From Oscillospiraceae bacterium (lineage in GTDB: Bacteria; Bacillota; Clostridia; Oscillospirales; Oscillospiraceae), in the NCBI GenBank assembly GCA_017938625.1, contig JAGBBD010000050.1, positions 27,999-91,998 on the forward strand: DNA of 64,000 nt. Reading direction: 5' to 3'. Positions 25,120 to 35,218 of the stretch are shown piece after piece; within the stretch, counting starts at the first letter, position 1; each line of letters begins with the position of its first letter. Made by a program: the position numbers and the translations under genes. The notes beneath the pieces were generated by a model that was not told the DNA's origin, did no database searches, and saw only the letters and a list, made by a program, of their open reading frames with translations.

Positions 25120-25944
25120 ATGCACTTTTATAAATATCACGGACTGGGAAACGATTTTGTTCTGACCCTCGATCTGGACGGCACGGTGGAAGCCTCCCCG
25201 GAGCGGGCACGGAAGCTCTGTGACCGCCATACAGGCATCGGTGCAGACGGCTGGATGCTCATCCGTCCTTCCGATACCTGCGATACCCGGATGCATCTTT
25301 ATAATTCCGACGGCTCTGTGGCGGAAATGTGCGGCAACGGTCTGCGCTGCTTTGCCAAGTTCGTCTATGACCATAAGCTGGTGGAGAAAGAGGATTTCAC
25401 CGTGCAGACGCCGGCCGGCGTCATGCAGGTGCATGTAACGGCAAAGGACGGCTGTGCGGAGCAGATCACCGCCAACATCGGTGCGCCCACCTTTGAAAAG
25501 TCTGCCATTCCCATGGTGGGCGAGGGTGAGTGCGACAGAGAGTCCATCACGGCGCTGGACAAGACCTTCACCATCTCCGCCTGCCTGATGGGTGTGCCCC
25601 ATGTGGTGGTTTTCGGCAGGGATTTTGACGATGCGCTGGTGGCAAAATACGGCCCTGTGCTGGAGTGCCACCCCGCCTTCCCCCGGAAAGCCAACATCAA
25701 CTTTGCCAATATTATAGACGAAAAAACCGTTCATGTGCGAACGTGGGAGCGCGGCTGCGGCAGGACGCTTGCCTGCGGTACCGGCTCCTGTGCCACGGCG
25801 GTGCTGTGCCACAAGTCCGGCTTTACAGCAGACGAAGTGGAGATCCGTCTGCAGGAAGGAAGCCTCTTCATCAAGGTCACCCGGGAGGGCGTGGTCATGA
25901 CCGGCCCTGCCGCATTGGCGTTTGAAGGCGAGACCAGTTTGTAA
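25120..25944 (+). CDS. dapF: Diaminopimelate epimerase
   Basis: About 274 residues. It interconverts LL- and meso-diaminopimelate for lysine and peptidoglycan. The two catalytic cysteines are in GNGLRCFAKF and ACGTGSCATAV. The N-terminus FYKYHGLGNDF and the ERGCGRTLACG stretch are typical. The ATG follows GGAGGAAAGGAG. It is a single gene, divergent from the ABC-F gene with overlapping -35 boxes. Confidence 0.95.
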   Translation: MHFYKYHGLGNDFVLTLDLDGTVEASPERARKLCDRHTGIGADGWMLIRPSDTCDTRMHLYNSDGSVAEMCGNGLRCFAKFVYDHKLVEKEDFTVQTPAGVMQVHVTAKDGCAEQITANIGAPTFEKSAIPMVGEGECDRESITALDKTFTISACLMGVPHVVVFGRDFDDALVAKYGPVLECHPAFPRKANINFANIIDEKTVHVRTWERGCGRTLACGTGSCATAVLCHKSGFTADEVEIRLQEGSLFIKVTREGVVMTGPAALAFEGETSL

Positions 25945-25971
25945 ATTTTCTACAAACGACACCTTTTGCTA

Positions 25972-26000
25972 TTGACAAATCTCACAAATAGGGGTATCCT
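25972..26000 (+). promoter_or_regulatory. Promoter of the HPr-like gene
   Basis: TTGACA (25972-25977), a 17-bp spacer and TATCCT (25995-26000). Confidence 0.65.
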
Positions 26001-26029
26001 TTTCCAAACATCAAAAAGGAGGCCCTGCT

Positions 26030-26260
26030 ATGATTACCAAAAAGCGCATTTACAACATCACCGAACTGCAGAAGCTCCAGGCTCTTGCCACAAAATGCAA
26101 GGATGATGTGACTCTCATGTCCGAGGACGGCTCTGTCAGTGTGGATGCCAAAAGCTTCATCGGACTCTTTGCGCTGGATTTTACAAAACCCGTTCTCGTG
26201 GTGACGGAAAATGCAGAATACCATCAGGCTATCGACCGCATCGGCGAGACGCTGGAATAA
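26030..26260 (+). CDS. HPr-fold protein lacking the phosphorylated histidine
   Basis: 76 residues matching PTS phosphocarrier HPr in its second half: VSVDAKSFIGLFALDF corresponds to the KSIMGVMSL helix with the regulatory serine, followed by a strand and a terminal helix (AIDRIGETL). The GIHARPA loop with the phospho-accepting histidine is absent; the equivalent region reads ITELQKLQALA. It therefore cannot carry phosphate as HPr does and may be regulatory. It has its own promoter and terminator. Confidence 0.75.
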   Translation: MITKKRIYNITELQKLQALATKCKDDVTLMSEDGSVSVDAKSFIGLFALDFTKPVLVVTENAEYHQAIDRIGETLE

Positions 26261-26295
26261 AAACAGGACTTCCCGTGAGGGAAGTCCTGTTTTTA
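26261..26295. terminator. Bidirectional terminator
   Basis: AAACAGGACTTCCC-type stem with GTGA loop and T tract on the right, A tract on the left. It sits between the convergent HPr-like and AraC genes; the AraC stop lies at its right edge. Confidence 0.85.
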
Positions 26296-27126
26296 TTCCT
26301 CCTGCCCGGTTTCTCCGCGGCGCTGACGGTGGAGGGCGACGATCTTTTCCTGCCATTGGGTGGGGCTGTCGTGGTCGCTGCCGTATTTTTTAAAGGCTCT
26401 GCAGAAGCCGGAGGGATCGCTGAAGCCGCACATGGCGGCAGTTTCCTTGACGGACAGACCCATGGTCAGATACCGCTTGGCATTGGTCAGTCTTGTCTGC
26501 AGGATGTAGCTCTGGATGTTCATATTGACCTTCTTCTTGAACTTCCGCGTCAGATAATCCGGATCCAGACCAAGCTCCTTGGCGATGCCTGCCACGGTGA
26601 TGGGATTCATATAGTTCTTTTTCACATAGTCCAGAATCCATTCCACCGTGTCGATCATGGGTTTTTGCTTGGGTGGCTGCAGCAGGGCGGAGTAGAGGAA
26701 AAACAGTTCCGACGCCAGCGCGTAAGCCAGACGATAGCTGTCCATGGAATCCAGAACGCACAGGCGCTCAAAGGTGCCGGCAGGGGCCTCCACCACGGGC
26801 GGCAGCTCGGAAAAACGGTGCGCCAGCGTACCTGTAAATGCCACCCAGCGCAGCGCCCAGCGGCTGCCGGGAAGGGGATAAAACCGCGCCGTGACACCTT
26901 GGGGCATGATGATCAGCTGACCGGAACGGACAGGGTAGGTCTGCCCCTTATAGTGCAGCTGTCCCTTGCCGCAGCGGATATAGTGGATCAGACAGTTCTC
27001 CAGCGTGTCAAGCTGAGTACCGCTGTTGGGATTGTTGCCGTCATTGACTGCCTCGCCGCAGAGTACGGGATTGAGCTCCGTTAAATTCTGATTCATGCGC
27101 AGCTGAAAAGGGATCTGTTTCTTCAC
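26293..27126 (-). CDS. AraC-family transcriptional regulator
   Basis: About 277 residues: N-terminal cupin ligand-binding domain (about 30-150, with YPVRSGQLIIMPQGV) and a C-terminal double helix-turn-helix (about 175-270, with ITVAGIAKELGLDPDYLTRK and VKETAAMCGFSDPSGFCRAF). Such regulators in gut Clostridia usually sense sugars. The GTG start at 27126 follows AAGGAG. It is divergent from the first giant secreted protein, which is its most likely target along with itself. Confidence 0.9.
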   Translation of the reverse strand: MKKQIPFQLRMNQNLTELNPVLCGEAVNDGNNPNSGTQLDTLENCLIHYIRCGKGQLHYKGQTYPVRSGQLIIMPQGVTARFYPLPGSRWALRWVAFTGTLAHRFSELPPVVEAPAGTFERLCVLDSMDSYRLAYALASELFFLYSALLQPPKQKPMIDTVEWILDYVKKNYMNPITVAGIAKELGLDPDYLTRKFKKKVNMNIQSYILQTRLTNAKRYLTMGLSVKETAAMCGFSDPSGFCRAFKKYGSDHDSPTQWQEKIVALHRQRRGETGQEE

Positions 27127-27139
27127 GGAAATCACTCCT

Positions 27140-27165
27140 TTGTATAGTCGTATTATTTCATACAA
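27140..27165. promoter_or_regulatory. Inverted repeat upstream of the AraC gene
   Basis: TTGTAT ... ATACAA arms separated by 14 bp, just upstream of the GTG start. A possible autoregulatory site. The rest of 27166-27360 shows no further clear structure apart from a CTAAAACG half-site at 27327-27334. Confidence 0.35.
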
Positions 27166-27368
27166 TGTCGGATTTCGCAATGGTAAAATCAAAATCTTCG
27201 TGTTATTATGAATTTGTGAAAAGAGTCAGTTTGGGAAGTGTTTCTTGGCTGTGCATTGTGCACAAAAACGAACAATGCCTTTTGTGCTGAGTCACAAACC
27301 GACTGTGAGATCGGGTGAAAATGTTTCTAAAACGAGGGATATGTTTCTACTGTTTCCAAGTGAGAAAG

Positions 27369-27377
27369 TGCTATAAT
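27369..27377 (+). promoter_or_regulatory. Extended -10 promoter of the first giant protein gene
   Basis: TGCTATAAT is an extended -10 without a good -35 box, which suits an activator-dependent promoter. Confidence 0.5.
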
Positions 27378-27446
27378 GAAATTGTCTTTGGACAACCCGT
27401 TACAGCACCGTATAAATACATTATTTTAACAGGAGGAGAACAAACC

Positions 27447-30400
27447 ATGAAAAAGCGCATCATCAGCCTGCTTCTGGCAGTCATCATGGTCCTGGGTCTG
27501 CCCCATGGCTGTTATGGCAGAAGAAGCCGTCACCGAGATCGCGACTGCAGAAGACCTTGTGGCTTTTGCAGCGGCTGTCAACAGTGGCGAAACCACTTTG
27601 AACGCAGTTCTGACTGCGGACATCGATCTGACAGGTACTCCTTGGTACAGCACTACGGATATGACCAACAATCAGATCGGTACTCTGGAAAACCCCTATG
27701 CGGGTACCTTTGACGGCAATGGCTATACCGTTTCCGGTATGAGCATCTACGCCAAGAACGATACCAAGGTCAATGACGTCGAGATCTACAAGTCCGAGTA
27801 CGTCACCGGCTTCTTTGGTGCAACCGATGGCGCTACCATCGAAAATCTGACTGTCAGCGGTACTGCTGAATACATCGGTCAGGGCGAAGTGGTCGATGGT
27901 GTCACCACCGGCCGTCACGGCGGTATCGTCGGTAAGGCTGTCAACACCACTTTGACCAATGTTGTCTCCGAAGTGGAACAGGGCGGCTACGGCTACTGGT
28001 ACTATGCCGGCGCCAACTACGGTCCTCAGAACATCGGCGGTATCGTCGGCTGGGGTCAGGCTGTGACTCTGGATATGTGCGCCAACAAGGGCGACATCCT
28101 GCTGTACAACACCAAGTACGTGGCAGGTATCATCGGCTTTGTCGCATCCGCTGAGACTCCGTCTTCCTTCAACCGCTGCGTCAACCACGGCGACATTCTG
28201 GCTACCGACTGCTACGGTGGCGGCTTCGGCTTCATTGAAGGCACCACCGGCTCTGAGCCCGACACGATCACCAACAGCTATGTCACCGGTGATGTGGGCG
28301 GCAGAAACTGGAACCGCTCTTCCAACGTTTACGCCAGCCAGTTCTCCGGCGGCATTCTGATGTGCGGCTTTACTGCAGGCGCAAACGTGAAGGTTATCGA
28401 CTGCTTCACCGTCGGTCAGTGCTATGACGACGGCACAGTCTACAATACTGACGGCTCGCTCCCTGTCTGCGCTTCCGGTATCTACATGAAGGGCTACAAC
28501 GATGGCGTGACCGATCAGTTTGACAATGCCCAGTACTATGTTGGCAACGTCAACATCAGCTACTCCAACCCCTCTCTCGAACCCGGCATCGGCCGTTCCG
28601 CCATCTGGGAGTATATGTCCAGCGCTGCTTTCCTGGAACTTATGGGCGATGCATACTTCCTGCCCGAAGGCGCTGAGTATCCCATGCTGAAGTGGGAATG
28701 TGCCCATGAGGATATGGATGTCATCGGCAACGGCGACGGCACCCACACTGTGTCCGGCGTGTGCCTGACTTGCGGCTTCGATACCGGTATTTCCTATGAC
28801 GAAGCCTGTGCAGACAACGATGCTGACTTCCTGTGTGATGCCTGCGAGGCCTATGTCGCTTCCGACAGCTGGTATGAGATCGCCGATGCTGACGATCTGC
28901 TGGCCTTCTCCAAGGTCGTTTCCCTGGGCGGTACCGGCGTCAACGCCAAGCTGACTGACGACGTGGATCTGACCGGCATTGACTGGTTCAACACCACCGG
29001 CATGATCAACAACCAGATCGGCTCTCTGGATGCTCCCTACACCGGCACCTTTGACGGTCAGGGCTATGCCATCACCGGCATGAACATCTACTCCAAGAAC
29101 GATGTGACTGTGGGCGACACTGTGCTGCATAAGACTCAGTTTGCTACCGGTCTGTTTGCTGCCACCAACGGCGCTACCATCAAGGATCTGACTGTGGGCG
29201 GCAACATCTGCCTCATCGGTCAGGGCGAAGAAGTTGACGGTGTTTCCACCGGTCACCACGGCGCCATCGTCGGTAAGGCTGTCAACACCACTCTGATCGG
29301 CTGTACTGCCGAGGCTACCTATGACGGCAGCTACGGCTACTGGTACTATGACGGTGCTGCAAACTATGGCCCCCATAACATCGGCGGTCTGGTCGGTACC
29401 GGCGCTGCTGTGACCATGGATATGTGTGTCAACAACAGCGATATTCTCATCTACAACACCCAGTTCGTGGCTGGTCTGATCGGCTATGTGCAGTCTGCCG
29501 AAGCTCCCTCCACTTTCATCCGCTGCGTCAACAACGGCGATATCATGGCTTCTGCCAACTACGGCGGTCTGGTGGGCTACATCGAAGGTACCACCGGCGA
29601 GACCCCCGATACCATTGAAAGCTGCTACAACACCGGTAAGGTGGCAGGCAGAACCTGGAACCGCTCCGCCGGTATCTATGCCAACTGCTTCTCCGGCGGC
29701 TCTCTGATGAACGGCTTTGCCGCCAATGCCAATGTGAAGGTCAAGAACTCCTTCACCGTTGGTACTACTTATGACGACGGCAAGGTCTACAAGGATGACG
29801 GCACTCTGAATCCTTCCATCTCCGGTATCTACCATGCCGGCTACAACGACAGCAACACCAACCAGTTCGACAATGCCAACTTCTACTATGACGGCATCGT
29901 CAACTACACCTACTCCGTGGAGACCGGCATCAACCGTCAGGGCAACTGGGCTACCTTCTCCAACCCCACTTGGGTCGCAACTCTGGGTGAAGACTTCTTC
30001 CTGCCCGAGGGCGCTGAGTATCCCATGCTGAAGTGGGAGTGCGAGCATGACTTCTCCGAGACCACTTATGCTTCCACCGGCTACCGCACCCATGCTGTTG
30101 CCGAGAAGTGCGCCATCTGCGGCATGACCTCTGCATTCGGCGACAGCGTTGACTGCACCGATGAAGATGGCAACGGCCTGTGCGACGGCTGCGGCGCTTC
30201 CATGACCTGCTCCCACGAGGAAGTGGGCGAAGTGACCTACACCTCCAACGGCGACGGCACTCATACCGCAACCGCTACCTGCGACTTCTGCGGCGGCAGC
30301 GTCCTGTTTGTGGACGAGGCTGAAAAGGAAGTCATCACTCTGGACTTCAAGGCATTTGCCAAGGATATGGCAGATGAAGCCTTCTGGACCGACCTGAAGA

Positions 30401-32934
30401 CCTACGACGAGACCATCACCACCAACCGTTATCTGGGCAAGCTGGATAACAACAATCCTCCCACGGTTGAGAACATGCAGGCATATGCCCAGATCCGCGA
30501 CGCTCTGGATGCCGGCTATGACTGGAACATCGACGAAGAGATCTCCCGCTTTGACAGCGATCTGAAGCGTCTGCACATCAACTCCTCCGACGATGTGCCC
30601 TGGGGTCTGCTGTGGTACTCCTACTACACCGGTTCCAAGCCCGAACTGTCCAAGCTGGGCTTCACCGTCTATGCTGACGAAGCCGGCTGGTACGATCTGA
30701 CTCTGGACAGCTATAAGGTCAACTACATCTACGGCAGACCCAGAGGCGAAGAGCCCATCAGCGGTCTGCAGGCAGCCACCGGCGATCCTGCCGATGCAGC
30801 AGGCGGCGGCAATGTGGATATCTATGTCAACGATGTGCTGGCTAAGCACGACTTCTCCTTCAACGGCGGCCTGATCAGCGCCAGCGAATCCATGGGCGCT
30901 GTGTATCTGAACGAAGGCGCCAACACCGTTGTTCTGGAAGCCATCTACGCCTACAATGGCCCCACCGTCACCTACGGCGGCCGCTTCACCTGCGGTCTGA
31001 AGGCTCTGACCTTCACCGAGATCGACGCTCCCGCACTGACTCCCGATACTGCTGCTGTGATTGACCTTGCTCCTTATCTGGCAGTGGGCGAGACCGTTGA
31101 CGCAGCCTGCACTGTTGAATCCTCCGACAGCAACGTTGCCACCGGTGCGATCGACGAAAACGGCAAGCTGGCGATCACCGCTCTGGAAGAGGGCACCGCT
31201 GTTCTGACCGTTTCCTCCGCCGCTGTGGAAGCTACCGAGGAAACCGAGGCTGTGGAAGCTGTTGAGCTGGCTCATGTCGGCGTTACTGTTACCGAAGAGA
31301 GCGTTCTGGCCTGCGTGGATGCCGATGCAGACGATGTCTGTGACGACTGCGGCGCTGAGATGCCCTGCGCTCACGAGAATGTGACCCGTACCATTGAGAA
31401 TACCGCAAAGGACGAGCACACCTTCACCTACACCTGCGAGTGCGGCGAAGTGGTCGAGACTCGTGTCATGGCTTGCTATGACTACGACGATGATCTGGTC
31501 TGCGACCTGTGCGGCGGCGAAGTGACCTGCGTGCACGAAGATACCACCAAGGGCTACACTCCTGTGGGCGATGGCACGCATAACAAGACTCACGTCTGCA
31601 ACATCTGCGGCGAAAATGTGGAAGATCCCGTGGCAGAGCCCTGTGTGGACGACGACGCTGACGCAGTGTGCGACCTGTGCGGCGGCTCTCTGGAGTGCAA
31701 GCATGAGAACCTGTCCAACTCCTACGTTGGCAACGGCGACGGCACCCATGAGAAGACCGTGACCTGCGCTGACTGCGGCGAAGTGATCGAAGAGGCTGTT
31801 GTGGAAGACTGCACCGATGAGGATGAAGACGGCTACTGCGACGGCTGCGAAGACGCAATGCCCGAAGACACCTGCGATCATGCAGAGACTACTTCCGAGA
31901 CCGTTTACAACGGCGACAAGACTCACACCACCACCGTTACCTGCGTCTGCGGCGAAGTCGTTTCCACCGAAACCGCTGACTGCGTGGACGAAGACAAGGA
32001 CTGCGCTTGCGACACCTGCGAAGGCGTCATCAAGACTGTCACCAAGACCACCGTTGCCGGCTCCAACATGAACCTGGGCAACGAGCTGCAGGTCAACTTC
32101 ATCGTCAACAACCCTGCAGAGGGCGATTATGTTGCTTACATCCATCAGGATACTGACGACGAGGGTGGTCTGACCATCGAAATCCCCGAAGCAGAGTGGG
32201 AAGCCTTCGGCACGACCCGCCAGAAGATCGCTGTCCGTGTCCGTGCTATGGAAATGACCGATGCGCTGACTCTGACCATCGTGGACGCAGACGGCTATGA
32301 CATCATCGATGCCTACACCACTTCCGTCCGTGAGTACGCAGCCAAGGCTCTGGTGGCAGCTTCCTCCACCGATGAGATGAAGACTCTGGTGGTTGACATG
32401 GTGAACTACGGCGCAGCAGCCCAGACCAACTTCAGCTACAAGGCAGAAGATCTTGCCAACAACCAGCTGACCGACGCGCAGAAGGCTCTGGCAACCGGCG
32501 ACATCACCTGCGCCAACAACCAGATCAAGGGCACCAACAACCTGGGCGCCAACCTGGCTCTGGATGACTGCATCCTGCTGAATGTGTTCTTCTCCGGCTT
32601 CAAGACCAGAGACGTGAGCAAGACCTACGCAAAGGTCACCTTCACCAACTGGAAGGACGAGGCTAAGGAAGTCATCATCCCCGGCAGCGAGTTCAGCATG
32701 TACGGCACTGTTGACCGCTACAAGGTCACCATTGACGACATCGTGCTGGCAGACGCCTACTGCCTGGTCAGCGTGGAAGTCTATGACGAAGGCGCTGAGA
32801 CTCCCTTCGCTTACGGCTCCGACTCTGTGGAAAGCTACGCAAACCGTGGCTCCGCCACCGCAGCTGCTCCTCTGTACAATGCCATCATGAAGTTCGCAAC
32901 TTCCGCAAAGGCATACCTGCTGAGCAGACAGTGA
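27447..32934 (+). pseudogene. Giant secreted modular protein, signal peptide out of frame by one base
   Basis: ATG 27447 (AGGAGG upstream) opens a signal peptide, MKKRIISLLLAVIMVLGLP. The long frame begins only at 27505, with MAVMAEEAVTEIA. Dropping one C from CCCC at 27501-27504 joins them into a normal signal sequence ending AVMA-EE and a protein of about 1828 residues. Modules after repair: two tandem copies of a 420-residue beta-helix/GLUG-like domain (about 30-440 and 474-880), a jelly-roll-like module (about 960-1200), an Ig-like stretch, Cys/Asp-rich repeats (about 1285-1525) and a C-terminal module (about 1530-1828). No LPxTG or SLH anchor is seen. Either an assembly error or a true frameshift; otherwise intact. 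The role is unknown, probably surface adhesion or glycan binding. Confidence 0.8.
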
Positions 32935-32945
32935 TCCCTAACAAC

Positions 32946-32976
32946 AAAAAAGACCCCCTCGGGGGTCTTTTTTGTT
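32946..32976 (+). terminator. Rho-independent terminator
   Basis: AAAAAAGACCCCC-TC-GGGGGTCTTTTTT immediately after the giant gene. Confidence 0.92.
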
Positions 32977-32977
32977 T

Positions 32978-33366
32978 AGGTAATAGGTAATGGTGAATAG
33001 TGAATAAGTGAGGTGTCGGCTCCGCCGACGGATTGAAAATTAGCTGCGCACTTTACTTGGCTCCCCTTGAGGGGAGCTGGCGCGCTTTAGCGCGACTGAG
33101 AGGTGTGTGCAGGCAGTTAAAAAGTGGAAAGTTGAAAGTGGAAAGTTGAAAATTTCGGTGTCGGCTGCGCCGACTTATTTAAATGGCGGGCGGCAGATTG
33201 CCGCCCTTGCGCTATGCTTGCCTACAGATGTCATTGCGAGGGAGCGCAGCGACCGTGGCAATCTAAAAACCACGGCTTGCAAGCAAGCCTCGCAATGACA
33301 GGACTATGATCGGCAGTGCGTGGCTGTTTGTAGGGACACCCGTCCTCGGGTGTCCGTGTGCAGGAA
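32978..33366. repeat. Composite repeat cluster
   Basis: Gene-free. Order: short GTGAATA-type direct repeats (32979-33010), GTCGGC/GCCGAC hairpin (33012-33041), DUF559-type element with CGCGC/GCGCG second stem (33059-33116), a second set of short repeats (GTGGAAAGTTGAAA units, 33117-33155), a second GTCGGC hairpin (33156-33176), a TGTCATTGCGAGG inverted pair (33229-33300), and a GTAGGGACACCC hairpin unit (33328-33366). Confidence 0.8.
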
Positions 33367-33435
33367 GCGTTGTGAATATCTGCACCGGCGATCTGGGGTC
33401 AGACCGTCGGTGCAAATTCTTCTTTTCTGTGCAGG

Positions 33436-33452
33436 GAAAATGTGATACACTA
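33436..33452 (+). promoter_or_regulatory. Probable promoter of the ABC exporter gene
   Basis: GAAAATGTGATACACTA contains an extended -10 (TGATACACT). A near-identical 17-mer precedes the GH3-like gene at 35232-35248. The -35 box is weak. Confidence 0.45.
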
Positions 33453-33466
33453 TTCTGGGTGATTAT

Positions 33467-35209
33467 ATGATCGATTATAATAAGAAATCTGAGTTTGGTA
33501 TTTTTCTGCACTATGCCAAACGGCACAAGGGATTGTTCTTTCTGGATATGTTCTGCGCCCTTGTTGTGGCGCTGATCGATCTGGCGTTTCCCTTTGTGTC
33601 AAGATGGAGCATGAATACCCTTCTGCCGGAGGGTGCATGGCGGCTGTTCTGGACGATCATGGTGCTGGTGGTGGTTTCCTATGTGCTGCGGTCGGTGTTT
33701 TTGTTCATCGTCTGGTACTGGGGTCACCAGTTCGGCGTGAAGATCGAGACGGAAATGCGCCGTGATCTGTTCTGCCACCTGCAGAAGCTCAGCTTTGGCT
33801 TTTACGATAAAAACCGCACAGGCAGCCTGCTCAGCCGCCTGACCACGGATCTGTTCGATATCATTGAGCTTGCCCATCACGGCCCGGAGGATGTGTTCAT
33901 TTCCACCGTCACCATCGTGGGCGCACTGGTCATCATGTTCACCATCCAATGGCAGCTGGCGCTGGTGCTGACGGTGATGATCCCGGTGCTGCTGATCGTG
34001 GTGTTTCTGTCCCGAAAGGGCATGCGCGATGCATCCCGTCAAGTGAAGCAGACCAATGCCGTCAACAACGCGGCATACGAATCCGGCATCTCCGGCATGC
34101 GCACTGCCAAGGCATTTGGGAATGAGGAGCAGGAGCTTGCCAAATTTGATGTTGCCAATGCAGGCTATCGACAGGCAAAGTTCCAATATCACTTCGCCAT
34201 GGGCAAATTCAATGCCATTATGGAGTTCTTCCTGTGCACGCTCTCTGTGGCGGTCATCGCCGTGGGCGGTGCGCTCATCATGAAGGGCAAAATGGATGTG
34301 GTGGATCTGATCACCTTCAGCCTGTATGTTGCCTCCTTTGTCAGCCCGGTGCGCAGACTGACCAACACCTTTGAGCTGCTTGCCAATGGTGCGGCAGGTC
34401 TGCACCGCTTTACGGAGCTGATGCGTACCGAGCCTGCTGTTACCGATGCAGACGATGCCGGGGTGCTTTCGGACGTCCGCGGTGAGATTTGCTTTGACCA
34501 TGTGGACTTTGCCTATCGGGAGGGCTGCGAAGCTCTGCACGATGTGTCCCTGACCATTGCGCCCGGGGAGACTGTGGCGCTGGTGGGCGCCTCCGGCGGC
34601 GGTAAGACCACCCTCAGTCAGCTGATTCCCCGTTTTTACGATGTTTCTTCCGGTAGCGTCAGCATTGACGGTCTGGATGTACGGCAGGTGCAGCAGCTGA
34701 GTCTGCACAAAAATGTGGGGATCGTCCAGCAGGAGGTCTTCCTCTTTGCCGATACCATTGCCGAGAATATCCGCTGCGGCAAGCCGGATGCCACCATGGA
34801 GGAGATCGAGCAGGCAGCGAAGCTGGCGCAGCTGTATGACGATATCATGGCCATGCCTGATGGGTTCGATACCTTTGTGGGTGAGCGCGGCGCACGGCTC
34901 TCCGGCGGTCAGCGTCAGAGAGTCTCCATTGCCCGGATCTTCCTGAAAAATCCGCCTGTGCTGATTCTGGATGAAGCCACCTCTGCCCTTGATTCCGTTA
35001 CGGAAGCCAAGCTGCAGAAGACCTTTGACGCCTTGGCACAGGGGCGTACCACCATCGTCATCGCCCACAGGCTTTCCACCGTGCGGCAGGCTGACCGTAT
35101 CGCCGTCATTGAGGATGGACGCATTGCCGAGCTTGGCAGCCACACGGAGCTGATGGACAAAAACGGTGTTTATGCAGCTTTGGTGCAGACCCAGAAGCTG
35201 CAGGCATGA
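33467..35209 (+). CDS. ABC exporter, fused permease and ATPase
   Basis: 580 residues: a six-helix exporter membrane domain (about 1-320) and a C-terminal ATPase (about 335-575) with Walker A GASGGGKTT, Q-loop VQQEVFLF, signature LSGGQRQRVSIARI, Walker B VLILDEATSALD and H-loop IVIAHRLS. It resembles MsbA/LmrA-type multidrug or lipid exporters and should work as a homodimer because no partner half-transporter is adjacent. The substrate is unknown. Confidence 0.9.
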   Translation: MIDYNKKSEFGIFLHYAKRHKGLFFLDMFCALVVALIDLAFPFVSRWSMNTLLPEGAWRLFWTIMVLVVVSYVLRSVFLFIVWYWGHQFGVKIETEMRRDLFCHLQKLSFGFYDKNRTGSLLSRLTTDLFDIIELAHHGPEDVFISTVTIVGALVIMFTIQWQLALVLTVMIPVLLIVVFLSRKGMRDASRQVKQTNAVNNAAYESGISGMRTAKAFGNEEQELAKFDVANAGYRQAKFQYHFAMGKFNAIMEFFLCTLSVAVIAVGGALIMKGKMDVVDLITFSLYVASFVSPVRRLTNTFELLANGAAGLHRFTELMRTEPAVTDADDAGVLSDVRGEICFDHVDFAYREGCEALHDVSLTIAPGETVALVGASGGGKTTLSQLIPRFYDVSSGSVSIDGLDVRQVQQLSLHKNVGIVQQEVFLFADTIAENIRCGKPDATMEEIEQAAKLAQLYDDIMAMPDGFDTFVGERGARLSGGQRQRVSIARIFLKNPPVLILDEATSALDSVTEAKLQKTFDALAQGRTTIVIAHRLSTVRQADRIAVIEDGRIAELGSHTELMDKNGVYAALVQTQKLQA

Positions 35210-35218
35210 TTTTTTCTC

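Noticed and set aside
23254-25962. N-terminal extension of the ABC-F protein to about 900 residues
   Set aside because: The extra 300 residues are antisense to dapF and precede a good ribosome site and start at 25029.
27484-32145. A 1550-codon minus-strand frame opposite the first giant gene
   Set aside because: Same antisense effect; no ribosome site or recognisable domain.
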